A stretch of DNA of 9,021 nucleotides, from positions 1 through 9,021 of the forward strand of contig DKMV01000045.1 of the NCBI GenBank assembly GCA_002469605.1, given 5' to 3'. Source of the DNA: Leclercia sp. UBA7405 (GTDB lineage Bacteria > Pseudomonadota > Gammaproteobacteria > Enterobacterales > Enterobacteriaceae). Below, one piece after another: positions 1 through 6,834 of the stretch; position 1 is the first letter of the stretch; every line of letters begins with the position of its first letter. The notes under the pieces were generated by a model. The model had not been told where the DNA came from and did no database searches. It saw only the letters and a program-made list of their open reading frames with translations. The translations under genes and the position numbers were made by a program.

Positions 1-633
1 ACGCCACAGGACGCGCACCGGTGAGGCTCCCTGCAAGCGCACCGCCGAGATAAAGTCGGCCTGGCGCAGGGAGAGGGTTTCGGCCCGCGCCAGACGGGCA
101 ATCGGCGGCCAGGCGGTAAGGGTGATGGCGATAACCACATGCTCCAGCCCCGGCCCCAGTGCCGCCACGAAGGCCAGCGCCAGCACCAGGCTCGGGAAGG
201 AGATAAAGATATCGGTGACGCGCATCAGCACCGCATCCACCTTGCCGCCAAAATAGCCGGCGGCGACGCCAAGCAGCAGCCCCAGCGGGCCCACGGTGAC
301 CGAGACCAGCAGCACGATATAGAGGGTGATGCGTGAGCCATACACCAGGCGGCTGAAAATATCGCGGCCAAACTCGTCGGTGCCGAACCAGTGTTGGGCG
401 TTCGGCGCCAGCAGGGCGTTATTCAGTTCCTGCACCAGCGGGTTGTAGGGCGCGATCCAGGGGGCAAAGAGCGCCACAATCAGCAGCAGCAGAATAATGC
501 CGCCACCGATGGCGGTAAGCGGGTTACGCGCCATCTTGCCGATAAAGCCCGCGCTGCGCCCAAGGGCGCGCCTGATACGCTGGCGGCCTTCGGACTGCCC
601 GGCCCCCAGCGGCGTATCCAGAGAAACGGTCAT
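1..633 (-). CDS. ABC transporter permease, DppC/OppC type (3' end cut by window)
   Basis: Inner-membrane permease subunit of a dipeptide/oligopeptide-type ABC importer. The 211 visible residues start at the ATG at 633-631 and run off the left edge, so the C-terminal part (families of this type are usually about 280-300 aa) is missing. Seen: a hydrophilic N-terminus, a first membrane segment at about residues 42-60 followed by APWIAPYNP, the DppC/OppC hallmark GTDEFGRDIFSRLVYGSR at 84-101, further membrane segments at about 104-128 and 145-172, and the start of the EAA loop (SAVRLQGAS, from about 196) that contacts the ATPase. A GAGGA ribosome binding site lies 7 nt before the start, and the start overlaps the upstream permease stop by 4 bp (ATGA), indicating translational coupling. 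The substrate cannot be read from this subunit; the operon context suggests the ligand of the neighbouring family 5 binding protein. Confidence 0.93.
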   Translation of the reverse strand, partial: MTVSLDTPLGAGQSEGRQRIRRALGRSAGFIGKMARNPLTAIGGGIILLLLIVALFAPWIAPYNPLVQELNNALLAPNAQHWFGTDEFGRDIFSRLVYGSRITLYIVLLVSVTVGPLGLLLGVAAGYFGGKVDAVLMRVTDIFISFPSLVLALAFVAALGPGLEHVVIAITLTAWPPIARLARAETLSLRQADFISAVRLQGASPVRVLWR

Positions 634-1667
634 GATTTCGTCCTCGGGTCAAAGAGTTGATAGAGCATGTCGGAGAGCAGGTTCAGCATCACGAAGATCA
701 CCCCCACCAGCAGCACGCAGCCCATTACCGCATTCATATCCCCCAGCAGCAGGCTGCCGGTGAGATAGGAGCCAAAACCCGGCCAGGAGAAGACGGTTTC
801 GATCAGTACCGCTCCTTCCAGCAGCGAGCCGTAGGCCAGCGCCACCACCGTCAGCAGTTGCACCAGGATGTTGCGAAACGCGTGATTCCAGATAACCTGG
901 CGCTCGGTTAAGCCTTTAACGCGCGCGGTGATAATGAACTCCTGCGACAGCTGGGCCAGCATAAAGCTGCGGGTCATACGACTGATGTAGGCCAACGAGT
1001 GGAAGCCCAGCAGCGACGCGGGCAGCACCAGATGGTTGATGGCGTTCCAGAAGACGGCGCTGTTTCCTGCCAGCAGGGCATCGACGGTCATCAGGCCGGT
1101 ACGGCGCGGCACGATGCCGTCCAGCCCCAGATCCAGCCGCCCGGCGCCGCCCACCCAGCCAAGCCAGGCATAGAACAGCAGCAGCCCCATCATCCCTACC
1201 CAGAAAATCGGCGTGGAGTAGCCCGCGAGGCTGATAATACGCACCACGTAGTCGGAGAGACTGTTACGCCGCGCCGCCGCCAGCACCCCCAGCGGGATAC
1301 CAAGTCCAGCGCCGACGATAATCGCCATGGTTGCCAGCTCAAGAGTGGCCGGGAAGACGCGCAGAATATCGTCCAGCACCGGTTTACCGGTCAGCAGCGC
1401 GTTACCGAAATCGCCGTGCAGCAGGTTATTCAGGTAAATCCCGAACTGGGCCAGCAGGGATTTATCAAAGCCCAGCTGTTCATACACCTGCTGATAGGTG
1501 CTCTGGTCGGCGTCCGGGCCGACGATGGCCAGCACCGGATCCACCGGCATTACGCGGCCGATAAAAAAGGTGAGGATCAGCAGACCAAACAGCGTTACCA
1601 GCACCTGGGAGACGCGCTTTGAAAAACGCCGGGTGCGGGAGCCGGGCCCGAGTATCGCTATGCTCAT
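630..1667 (-). CDS. ABC transporter permease, DppB/OppB type
   Basis: Second inner-membrane permease subunit of the same importer, 345 aa, about the usual DppB length. A first membrane segment at about residues 20-38 is followed by a periplasmic region (about 40-100) with the DppB-like GDFGNALLTGKPV. Further hydrophobic segments are at about 106-131, 142-170, 206-225, 268-290 and 310-333. The EAA loop is recognisable at about 245-268 (TARVKGLTERQVIWNHAFRN). The C-terminus LFDPRTKS is typical of the family, where DPR closes many DppB proteins. The ATG overlaps the stop of the binding-protein gene by 4 bp and has the strongest ribosome binding site of the operon, which fixes the start. Compared with E. 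coli DppB there is extra length at about 172-205 in a periplasmic loop. Function as a permease is secure; the transported substrate is not known. Confidence 0.95.
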   Translation of the reverse strand: MSIAILGPGSRTRRFSKRVSQVLVTLFGLLILTFFIGRVMPVDPVLAIVGPDADQSTYQQVYEQLGFDKSLLAQFGIYLNNLLHGDFGNALLTGKPVLDDILRVFPATLELATMAIIVGAGLGIPLGVLAAARRNSLSDYVVRIISLAGYSTPIFWVGMMGLLLFYAWLGWVGGAGRLDLGLDGIVPRRTGLMTVDALLAGNSAVFWNAINHLVLPASLLGFHSLAYISRMTRSFMLAQLSQEFIITARVKGLTERQVIWNHAFRNILVQLLTVVALAYGSLLEGAVLIETVFSWPGFGSYLTGSLLLGDMNAVMGCVLLVGVIFVMLNLLSDMLYQLFDPRTKS

Positions 1668-3280
1668 TGTTCACCTCCGGTTTTGTACACTTCCCGCAGG
1701 AAGGTGGTGGCCGACGGGTGCGACTGGAAGTTTTTCACCTCGTTGCGCACCACCACCGAATCCACCATCTGGGAGAGAGGGATCAGCGCCGGCACCAGCT
1801 GGTCATAGCGCAGCTGGATCTGCTGATAGTCGGCAATCTGCTTTTGCGGATCGCGCTCCAGCAGGGCCTTGTCGATCATCTCGTTCAGGGGCTTATCGTA
1901 AAAACTGGTGCGCCAGCCCTGGAAGTTGGTGAGCCGGGCCTCATCGTTGTTGTCCGGGTTATAGACCAGCGCGCGCAGGCTGGAGTGCGGATGCGGCTCC
2001 ACCCCGCTGCCTCCGCGCCCCACCAGCAGGTCGAACTTACGCTCGCGCATGGCGCCGTAGATCTGGTTGCCGGTGCCGGTGAGGATTTTGGCGTTAATGC
2101 CCGCCTGCATCAGGGTGGACTGCACGGCGATGGCGATGTTAAGGAACGGCTGATCCGCCAGCACCCGCAGGGTGGTATCGAACCCGTCCGGGTAGCCCGC
2201 CTCCGCCAGCAGCTTTTTGGCGCGCGGGATATCAAGCTTATAGCCAGGGTCCGGCAGCGTGGAGGGCATCCCCGCCTTGATAGGACGCTGGTGCAGCACG
2301 CCGTAGCCCGGCATCAGGGCTTTATTGATACCCTGATAATCAATCAGGTAGCGCACCGCTTCGCGCACCTTCGGGTTGGCGAAATGGGCCTCCTTCATGC
2401 TCATGGCCACGTAATAAACGGTCCCTTTTTGCACGGCTTCGACGGTGAGCTGGGGGTCTTTGCGCAGGGCATTGATATCCGCCACCGCCATATTATTGGC
2501 CACATCCAGATCGCCCTTCTCAATCATCAGGCGCAGGGTTTGCGACTCCTGGAAGTGGCGCAGAACCACCCGGTTCATTTTGGGCGCGTCCCGCCAGTAG
2601 TGCGGATTCGCCCGCATGCGCAGCACATCTTTCGCCTGCCAGGTTTCGAGCATAAAGGGGCCGGAGCCCGCCTCGTTGGTGGTCAGCCAGCGGTTGCCCC
2701 AGTCGTTATTCACCGCGTGCTGCTGCACGGTTTTGCTGTCGAGCACGCCGAGATTGCCCAGCGCCCCGAGGGAGTAAATCACCAGCTGTGGATCGTTGGC
2801 CTTCGGCAGGGTGATTTGCACGGTGTGGGCGTCCGGGGCGGTTACCTGCTGGTCAATGTTCTTTTTGCTGAAGCCGTAAGATTTCCACACCGAGGCCTGG
2901 GCCAGGTTCAGGTGCAGCAGGCGCCGCATCGACCAGACCACGTCCTCGGCGGTAAGCGGGTTACCGGAGTGAAAAGTGACGTTATCGCGCAGATGGAAGG
3001 TCAGGGTTTTACGATCGGGGGAGATATCCCAGGATTTCGCCAGCGCCGGCTTCACGTTGGTGAGTTCATTGGGATCCAGCTCCACCAGCGAGTCGTAGAG
3101 ATTCACCACAATCCCGACCACTTCGTTGCCGGTCATGGCGGCCGGATCGAGGCTCAGCAGATTGTTCATGTTCATACCGATGATGAGCTGGTCGGGCGGC
3201 GTTTTCGCATACGCCGCACCGCTCCCCATCATCAGCGAGAGCGCGAGTAAACCCGCCCTCGTGAGGGAGTTTTTCTTCAT
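1664..3280 (-). CDS. Periplasmic solute-binding protein, ABC transporter family 5 (SBP_bac_5)
   Basis: Secreted binding protein that delivers substrate to the two permeases encoded directly downstream; 538 aa, normal for DppA/OppA-type proteins. Residues 1-25 are a Sec signal peptide (MKKN start, hydrophobic core LLALSLMMGSGA, likely cleavage AYA|KTPP). There is no lipobox cysteine, so it should be free in the periplasm. The family 5 N-terminal signature is seen at about 77-120 (VKPALAKSWDISPD, then FHLRDNVTFHSGNPLTAEDV). Family 5 proteins bind peptides, but also nickel, heme, opines, glycosides and oligosaccharides, so 'peptide' should not be assumed. The gene follows the enolase-superfamily enzyme by 39 nt and overlaps the permease gene by 4 bp. 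The 39-nt gap shows no good Shine-Dalgarno sequence in front of this ATG, yet the signal peptide begins exactly here, so I keep the start. Expression may depend on translation of the upstream gene. Confidence 0.95.
   Translation of the reverse strand: MKKNSLTRAGLLALSLMMGSGAAYAKTPPDQLIIGMNMNNLLSLDPAAMTGNEVVGIVVNLYDSLVELDPNELTNVKPALAKSWDISPDRKTLTFHLRDNVTFHSGNPLTAEDVVWSMRRLLHLNLAQASVWKSYGFSKKNIDQQVTAPDAHTVQITLPKANDPQLVIYSLGALGNLGVLDSKTVQQHAVNNDWGNRWLTTNEAGSGPFMLETWQAKDVLRMRANPHYWRDAPKMNRVVLRHFQESQTLRLMIEKGDLDVANNMAVADINALRKDPQLTVEAVQKGTVYYVAMSMKEAHFANPKVREAVRYLIDYQGINKALMPGYGVLHQRPIKAGMPSTLPDPGYKLDIPRAKKLLAEAGYPDGFDTTLRVLADQPFLNIAIAVQSTLMQAGINAKILTGTGNQIYGAMRERKFDLLVGRGGSGVEPHPHSSLRALVYNPDNNDEARLTNFQGWRTSFYDKPLNEMIDKALLERDPQKQIADYQQIQLRYDQLVPALIPLSQMVDSVVVRNEVKNFQSHPSATTFLREVYKTGGEQ
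1671..1678 (-). promoter_or_regulatory. Strong ribosome binding site of the DppB-type permease gene
   Basis: On the minus strand GGAGGTGA lies 3 nt before the ATG at 1667. It sits inside the last codons of the binding-protein gene. It decides the start of the permease at 1667 and allows efficient re-initiation after the overlapping stop. Confidence 0.85.
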
Positions 3281-3319
3281 CTGTGTATACCGTTTGTAGG
3301 GTTGAAGTATTGTTATCTG

Positions 3320-4474
3320 TCAGTCATGGCTGACGGTATTGGCTTCGATATACGCAAAATTAATCTCTTCGCCCAGTCCCGGGCGGGTCGGCAGGCTCAC
3401 CATGCCGTTTTCATCCATCGGGTCAATCAGGCTGTGCAGATAGGCCGCGGGCTCGTCGTAGTCGAGGAACGGGTGCAGCAGGCCGCGCTCGTACCAGCGG
3501 CAGTTCTTGATGGCACCAATTACCGCCAGGCTCGCCGCGCCATTGCCGTGCACTTCGCACTCCATGCCGAAAGATTCGGCCAGGTTGGCGACCTTCAGGG
3601 TTGGCGAGATACCGCCCACGCCGTTAGAGCCGGCCCGCAGAATGTCGCACGCCCCCGCTTTTACCCAGTCCGCGCGGCTGTGGTGCTTACCGCCCAGGCT
3701 TTCCGGCCCGATAATCGGAATCGAGAGGTTTTCCGCCAGCCAGGCGTACGAAGCCATGCTCTCCTCCTCCATCGGCTCTTCGAACCAGGCGAAGTTAAGT
3801 TTTTCCAGCTCCTTGCCGATGTAGAGCGCTTCGGTGCGGCTGTACCAGTGGTAGCCGTCGATCATCAGGTCGATATCCGGCCCGACCGCTTCGCGCACGG
3901 CGGCGCAGGCCTTGACGTCCATCTTCGGGTTGGGGGCAAAGGAGACCGGCGGCATCCAGGTGTGCAGCTTGATGGCCTTATAGCCGCGGGCGACCAGTTT
4001 CTCGGCGAAGCTGGCATATTCGTCCGGGGTGGAGAGCCCACCCGGCAGATCGTCGCCGCACATGGTGCTGCCGTAGGCGGGCACCTTATCGCGATAGCCC
4101 CCCAGCAGTTTCCACACCGGCATATCCAGCTTGCGGCCAATCAGATCCCACAGCGCCTGCTCCACAAAACCCAGCGCACGTTCGGTGAGCTGATGCGCGC
4201 TGCCGCGCTGCCAGTGCGCCAGCTCCTGCCAGATTTTCTCGCGATTGAACGCGTCCTGGCCGATCAGCACTTTGCGAAAGAAGGTGTTGACGACAAAGGG
4301 GCGCACCACTTCCGGTGGGGCAAAGGCGTGCCCCTGGGTGCCGTCGTCTGCGGTAATGGTCAGCATCGCCATTTTGGCCATGCTCTCCGGCCCCGGATGC
4401 GAGTGCCCCGCGCTGTCGGAGACGCGGCGCGAGGGATACTGGAAGACGGTGACGTTAACGGATTCGATTTTCAT
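3320..4474 (-). CDS. Enolase-superfamily enzyme, mandelate racemase group (probable acid-sugar dehydratase or cycloisomerase)
   Basis: Probable cytoplasmic Mg-dependent enzyme that removes the alpha-proton of a carboxylate, typically dehydrating or isomerising a sugar acid or lactone; 384 aa, normal length. An N-terminal capping domain (about 1-130) precedes the barrel. By position and context I assign K169 and H171 (KLH, second barrel strand), metal ligands D206 (MIDGYHW), E232 (FEEPM) and E258 (GPESL), and a catalytic dyad D277 (CDILRAG) with H309 (EVHGNG). This fits the mandelate racemase subgroup with a KxH rather than the KxK of mandelate racemase itself. Residues assigned by eye, not by alignment. 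It is the first gene of the operon, with an AAGGA ribosome binding site 6 nt before ATG, and the transporter genes follow. It could be a sugar-acid dehydratase, a lactone cycloisomerase or an epimerase; I cannot name the substrate. Confidence 0.93.
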   Translation of the reverse strand: MKIESVNVTVFQYPSRRVSDSAGHSHPGPESMAKMAMLTITADDGTQGHAFAPPEVVRPFVVNTFFRKVLIGQDAFNREKIWQELAHWQRGSAHQLTERALGFVEQALWDLIGRKLDMPVWKLLGGYRDKVPAYGSTMCGDDLPGGLSTPDEYASFAEKLVARGYKAIKLHTWMPPVSFAPNPKMDVKACAAVREAVGPDIDLMIDGYHWYSRTEALYIGKELEKLNFAWFEEPMEEESMASYAWLAENLSIPIIGPESLGGKHHSRADWVKAGACDILRAGSNGVGGISPTLKVANLAESFGMECEVHGNGAASLAVIGAIKNCRWYERGLLHPFLDYDEPAAYLHSLIDPMDENGMVSLPTRPGLGEEINFAYIEANTVSHD

Positions 4475-4527
4475 TATTAGTCCTTAACACAACGTAGGTT
4501 CAGAGCGTCGTTGTAATTTGAAAAGCT

Positions 4528-4537
4528 GTTTCGAAAC
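4528..4537. promoter_or_regulatory. 10-bp perfect palindrome, possible operator
   Basis: GTTTCGAAAC is a perfect palindrome in the 5' leader, about 54 bp upstream of the start codon of the enolase-superfamily gene. It resembles half-site elements of LacI/GntR-type operators, but no regulator gene is visible and a 10-bp palindrome can occur by chance. Confidence 0.25.
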
Positions 4538-4552
4538 TAACTTTAAGCGCAA

Positions 4553-4578
4553 AATTCGTCCGCTTCCTTAGACAAATT
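4553..4578. promoter_or_regulatory. Inverted repeat over the predicted promoter start, candidate repressor operator
   Basis: Plus-strand arms AATTCGTC (4553-4560) and GACAAATT (4571-4578) match in 7 of 8 positions as an inverted repeat, with a 10-bp spacer, so the arm centres are 18 bp apart. It covers the candidate -10 box (4567-4572) and the likely transcription start. That is where a substrate-responsive repressor would act. The regulator is not in the window. Confidence 0.35.
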
Positions 4579-4595
4579 CCGCTAAGCATTGACCA
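4567..4595 (-). promoter_or_regulatory. Candidate sigma70 promoter of the enolase-superfamily/ABC operon
   Basis: On the minus strand, -35 TGGTCA (4595-4590, 4 of 6 to consensus), a 17-bp spacer and -10 TCTAAG (4572-4567, 4 of 6). The start site would be near 4560, about 86 nt before the ATG. The match is weak, as expected for an activator-dependent promoter, and the CRP-like site upstream would supply the activation. Confidence 0.35.
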
Positions 4596-4620
4596 TTTTT
4601 TGGGCATATGCACTGCAACG

Positions 4621-4636
4621 AGTGACAGTTTTCACA
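4621..4636. promoter_or_regulatory. CRP-like binding site
   Basis: AGTGA, six bases, TCACA: 9 of 10 bases of the CRP consensus TGTGA-N6-TCACA with exact spacing, flanked on the right by AAA. The centre (4628.5) lies about 62-72 bp upstream of a start site at 4567-4557, which fits class I CRP activation. CRP control is known for many carbon-source operons; its presence here is inference from the site. Confidence 0.55.
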
Positions 4637-4723
4637 AAAGGAGGGGGAAGTGTGAAGTCGATCGGGAAGGATGTTTGAATGAAATGAAATGTGGTTTCAA
4701 GTGTTAATTGAGTGCGGAATTTT

Positions 4724-4817
4724 CCCCTCACCCCGGCCCTCTCCCCGAGGGGAGAGGGAGAAAAGACCGCACAGGGCCATCCCCTCTCCCCTGTGGGGAG
4801 AGGGTCAGGGTGAGGGG
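4724..4817. repeat. Intergenic repeat of two GC-rich hairpins inside a long inverted repeat
   Basis: The ends 4724-4746 and 4795-4817 are inverted copies matching at 21 of 23 bases. Each end carries its own near-perfect hairpin: 4737-4746 pairs with 4749-4758 (10 bp, 2-nt loop), and 4782-4791 pairs with 4795-4804 (10 bp, 3-nt loop). The motif family CCCTCACCC...CCCTCTCCC is, from memory, common between genes in enterobacteria and many other proteobacteria, and its spurious translation (PSPRPSPRGE) is a frequent artefact. It begins 6 bp after the fbaB stop, so it probably shapes the fbaB mRNA 3' end (stability or termination). No T-run directly follows the last hairpin, so I do not call it a classic intrinsic terminator. 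The rest of the 349-bp gap 4475-4823 holds the operon promoter region described separately. Confidence 0.8.
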
Positions 4818-4823
4818 AGCGGT

Positions 4824-5876
4824 TTAGGCGATTGTCACGCTCTTATCCAGGTAAACATCCTGCACGGCGTTAATCAGCTTCACGCCGTCGGACATCGATT
4901 TTTTGAAGGCTTTACGGCCCAGGATCAGCCCCATGCCGCCCGCGCGTTTGTTGATCACCGCCGTGCGTACCGCATCGGTGAGGTCGGCTTCACCACCTGA
5001 GGCACCGCCGGAGTTGATCAGCCCTGCCCGCCCCATATAGCAGTTCGCCAGCTGGTAGCGCACCAGGTCGATGGGGTTATCGCTGGTCAGCTTGCTGTAG
5101 ACCCGCTCGTCGGTATAACCGTAGTTCACCGCCGTATAGCCGCCGTTATTTTCGGCCATCTTCTGCTTAACAATATCGGCACCGATGGTGGCCGCCAGGT
5201 GGTTGGCCTGCCCGGTGAGATCCGCCGACACGTGGTAATCGACGCCATCCTTTTTAAAGGCGTTGTTACGCAGATAGGCCCAGAGGACGGTAACCATCCC
5301 CAGCTCGTGGGCGCGTTCAAAGGCAGCGGAGATCTCTTCGATCTGGCGGCGCGACTGCTCGGAGCCGAAATAGATGGTCGCCCCTACCGCCAAGGCCCCC
5401 ATATTAAAGGCCTGCTCGACGCTGGCGTACAGGGTCTGGTCATACTCGGTGGGATAACTCAGGGTCTCGTTGTGGTTGAGCTTCACGAGGAAAGGAATAC
5501 GGTGCGCGTAGCGGCGCGACACCGACGCCAGCACGCCGTAGGTGGATGCCACACAGTTACAGCCCGCCTCGATCGCCAGTTCAACGATATTCTTCGGGTC
5601 GAAATAGAGCGGGTTGGCCGCAAAGGACGCACCAGCGGAGTGCTCAACGCCCTGGTCAACCGGCAAAATAGAGAGATAACCGGTGCCCGCCAGGCGTCCG
5701 GTGTTATACAGCGTCTGCATATTTCGCAGCACCGCGGGCGGGCGGTTGTTATCGATCATCACCCGGTCAACGTAGTCGTGGCCTGGCAGGTAGAGGTGGT
5801 CGGCTGGAATGGTCATACAACGGTGCTGTAACAGGCTGTCGGCATCTTTGCCAAGCAGCTGCGCAATATCAGTCAT
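4824..5876 (-). CDS. fbaB: Class I fructose-bisphosphate aldolase (DhnA type)
   Basis: Cytoplasmic Schiff-base aldolase that interconverts fructose 1,6-bisphosphate with dihydroxyacetone phosphate and glyceraldehyde 3-phosphate; in E. coli it is the gluconeogenic/alternative enzyme beside FbaA. The 350-aa protein equals the E. coli FbaB length and reads like it throughout. Seen: [13 protein letters not shown] (68-80), Schiff-base lysine K237 in GADIVKQK (assigned by comparison with archaeal class I aldolases), phosphate-binding INSGGASGG (287-295) and GLILGRKAF (316-324). The start has a GGGGAG ribosome binding site (5889-5884) 7 nt upstream. It lies 157 nt downstream of thiD on the same strand, matching the E. 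coli neighbourhood in which the yeg genes separate fbaB from thiD; here those genes are absent. The upstream gap is structured (see hairpins). Confidence 0.97.
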   Translation of the reverse strand: MTDIAQLLGKDADSLLQHRCMTIPADHLYLPGHDYVDRVMIDNNRPPAVLRNMQTLYNTGRLAGTGYLSILPVDQGVEHSAGASFAANPLYFDPKNIVELAIEAGCNCVASTYGVLASVSRRYAHRIPFLVKLNHNETLSYPTEYDQTLYASVEQAFNMGALAVGATIYFGSEQSRRQIEEISAAFERAHELGMVTVLWAYLRNNAFKKDGVDYHVSADLTGQANHLAATIGADIVKQKMAENNGGYTAVNYGYTDERVYSKLTSDNPIDLVRYQLANCYMGRAGLINSGGASGGEADLTDAVRTAVINKRAGGMGLILGRKAFKKSMSDGVKLINAVQDVYLDKSVTIA

Positions 5877-5880
5877 AGTT

Positions 5881-5915
5881 ATGCTCCCCTAATTTCCGAC
5901 GTCATGTCGGGGCAT
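5881..5915 (-). promoter_or_regulatory. Hairpin that can cover the fbaB ribosome binding site
   Basis: In the minus-strand RNA, AUGCCCC (5915-5909) can pair with GGGGAGCAU (5889-5881) leaving one bulged A. This traps the GGGGAG Shine-Dalgarno sequence. Inside it, CCGAC (5910-5906) can pair with GUCGG (5900-5896) around a 5-nt loop; the two helices share two Cs, so they compete partly. Pairing was read by eye, with no energy calculated. Confidence 0.4.
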
Positions 5916-5921
5916 CTCATT

Positions 5922-5955
5922 CAGGCTCACCCTTTTTGTGAGCAGGGTAAGCCTG
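5922..5955 (-). promoter_or_regulatory. 12-bp leader hairpin upstream of fbaB
   Basis: 5955-5944 pairs with 5933-5922 in the minus-strand RNA: 12 pairs including one G-U (5928/5949), with a 10-nt loop. On the plus strand that pair is a C-A mismatch, so the fold favours a minus-strand transcript, the direction of thiD and fbaB. The loop and the 3' arm contain GCUCAC/GUGAGC, allowing an alternative 6-bp hairpin. No U-run follows, so it is not a standard terminator. A smaller 5-bp hairpin lies at 5996-6010. Confidence 0.5.
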
Positions 5956-6033
5956 GTATCGACCGGGACGCTTTGCCACTCTTTGCGGTTTTTTTCAGCA
6001 CAATCTGCTGGCACGTTTCGGGTACATCAGCTG

Positions 6034-6834
6034 CTACCACCAGGCGTGGAAGTGATGTACCGGCCCGATGCCGTGGCCCACCTCCAGGCTATCGGCCTGG
6101 GCCAGCGCCGCGGAGAGCCAGGCCTTGGCCTCCTCTACCGTCCCGGCCCAGTCATTGTGGCGCGGGCGCAGCGCCGCCAGCGCCGCCGATAAGGTGCAGC
6201 CGGTGCCGTGGGTGTTTTTAGTGATCACCCGCGGGGCGGTAAAACGCCGTGCCCCGTCGCGGGTAAAGAGCCAGTCGGGGCTCTCAGCGTCGTCCAGATG
6301 GCCCCCCTTCATTAACACCGCCCCGCAGCCCAGCGCCAGCAGCGCCTCCCCCTGCGCTTTCATCTCCTGCTCGCTCCGGGCATGAGGCGCATCCAGCAGC
6401 GCCGCCGCCTCCGGCAGGTTGGGAGTGATCAACGCCACCTGCGGAAGCAATTTGCTACGTAAAGTGGAGATGGCCGAGGGTGAGAGTAAAGGATCGCCGC
6501 TTTTGGCCAGCATCACCGTATCCAGCACCACGCTCTGCACCTGATGGCGTTTGAGCTGTTCAGCTACCGCCTCGACGATATCGGCTTCAGCCAGCATGCC
6601 GATTTTGGTGGTATCAATGCGCACATCGCTGAACACCGATTCCAGCTGCGCCGCCACGAAGTCCGGCTCGATGCGGTATACCGACTGCACGCCGCGGGTA
6701 TTTTGCGCCACCAGCGCGGTGATAACCGAACAGCCGTAGGCGCCGAGCGCCGAGAAGGTTTTGAGATCGGCCTGAATACCCGCCCCGCCGCTGGGATCGG
6801 TGCCGGCAATAGTGAGTGCGTTAATGCGTTTCAT
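6034..6834 (-). CDS. thiD: Hydroxymethylpyrimidine/phosphomethylpyrimidine kinase
   Basis: Cytoplasmic ribokinase-fold kinase that phosphorylates HMP and then HMP-P to HMP-PP, the pyrimidine half of thiamin. At 266 aa it has the E. coli ThiD length. Seen: the N-terminal substrate region [20 protein letters not shown] (8-27), [16 protein letters not shown] (31-46), MKGGH (175-179), and the anion-hole/catalytic motif [12 protein letters not shown] (207-218) with C213 of the GTGC motif. An AAGGAGG ribosome binding site (6845-6839) lies 4 nt before the start, and the ATG overlaps the thiM stop by 4 bp, so both are translated from one TPP-controlled mRNA. The extreme C-terminus (HHFHAWW) is as in enteric ThiD proteins. 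No alternative function is likely. Confidence 0.97.
   Translation of the reverse strand: MKRINALTIAGTDPSGGAGIQADLKTFSALGAYGCSVITALVAQNTRGVQSVYRIEPDFVAAQLESVFSDVRIDTTKIGMLAEADIVEAVAEQLKRHQVQSVVLDTVMLAKSGDPLLSPSAISTLRSKLLPQVALITPNLPEAAALLDAPHARSEQEMKAQGEALLALGCGAVLMKGGHLDDAESPDWLFTRDGARRFTAPRVITKNTHGTGCTLSAALAALRPRHNDWAGTVEEAKAWLSAALAQADSLEVGHGIGPVHHFHAWW

Noticed and set aside
1619..3250. 543-codon plus-strand ORF opposite the binding-protein gene
   Set aside because: It mirrors a gene with a clear signal peptide and family 5 signature. Its translation is rich in H, Q, R and G with no domain, as expected for an antisense frame of a GC-rich gene.
3302..4480. 392-codon plus-strand ORF opposite the enolase-superfamily gene
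   Set aside because: Antisense shadow of a gene with intact catalytic motifs; no recognisable protein and no ribosome binding site.
4638..4678. Strong AGGAGGGGG followed by an 8-codon GTG ORF on the plus strand
   Set aside because: The ORF is too short and leads nowhere. The purine run could be a remnant of a lost gene, but nothing supports this.
4689..5000. 103-codon plus-strand ORF containing PSPRPSPRGE
   Set aside because: It is a translation of the double-hairpin repeat running into the antisense of fbaB; this is a common annotation artefact.
5971..5996. Run of seven T on the plus strand as an intrinsic terminator
   Set aside because: No stable GC hairpin precedes it on the plus strand, and no plus-strand gene ends here. 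On the minus strand it is an A-run.
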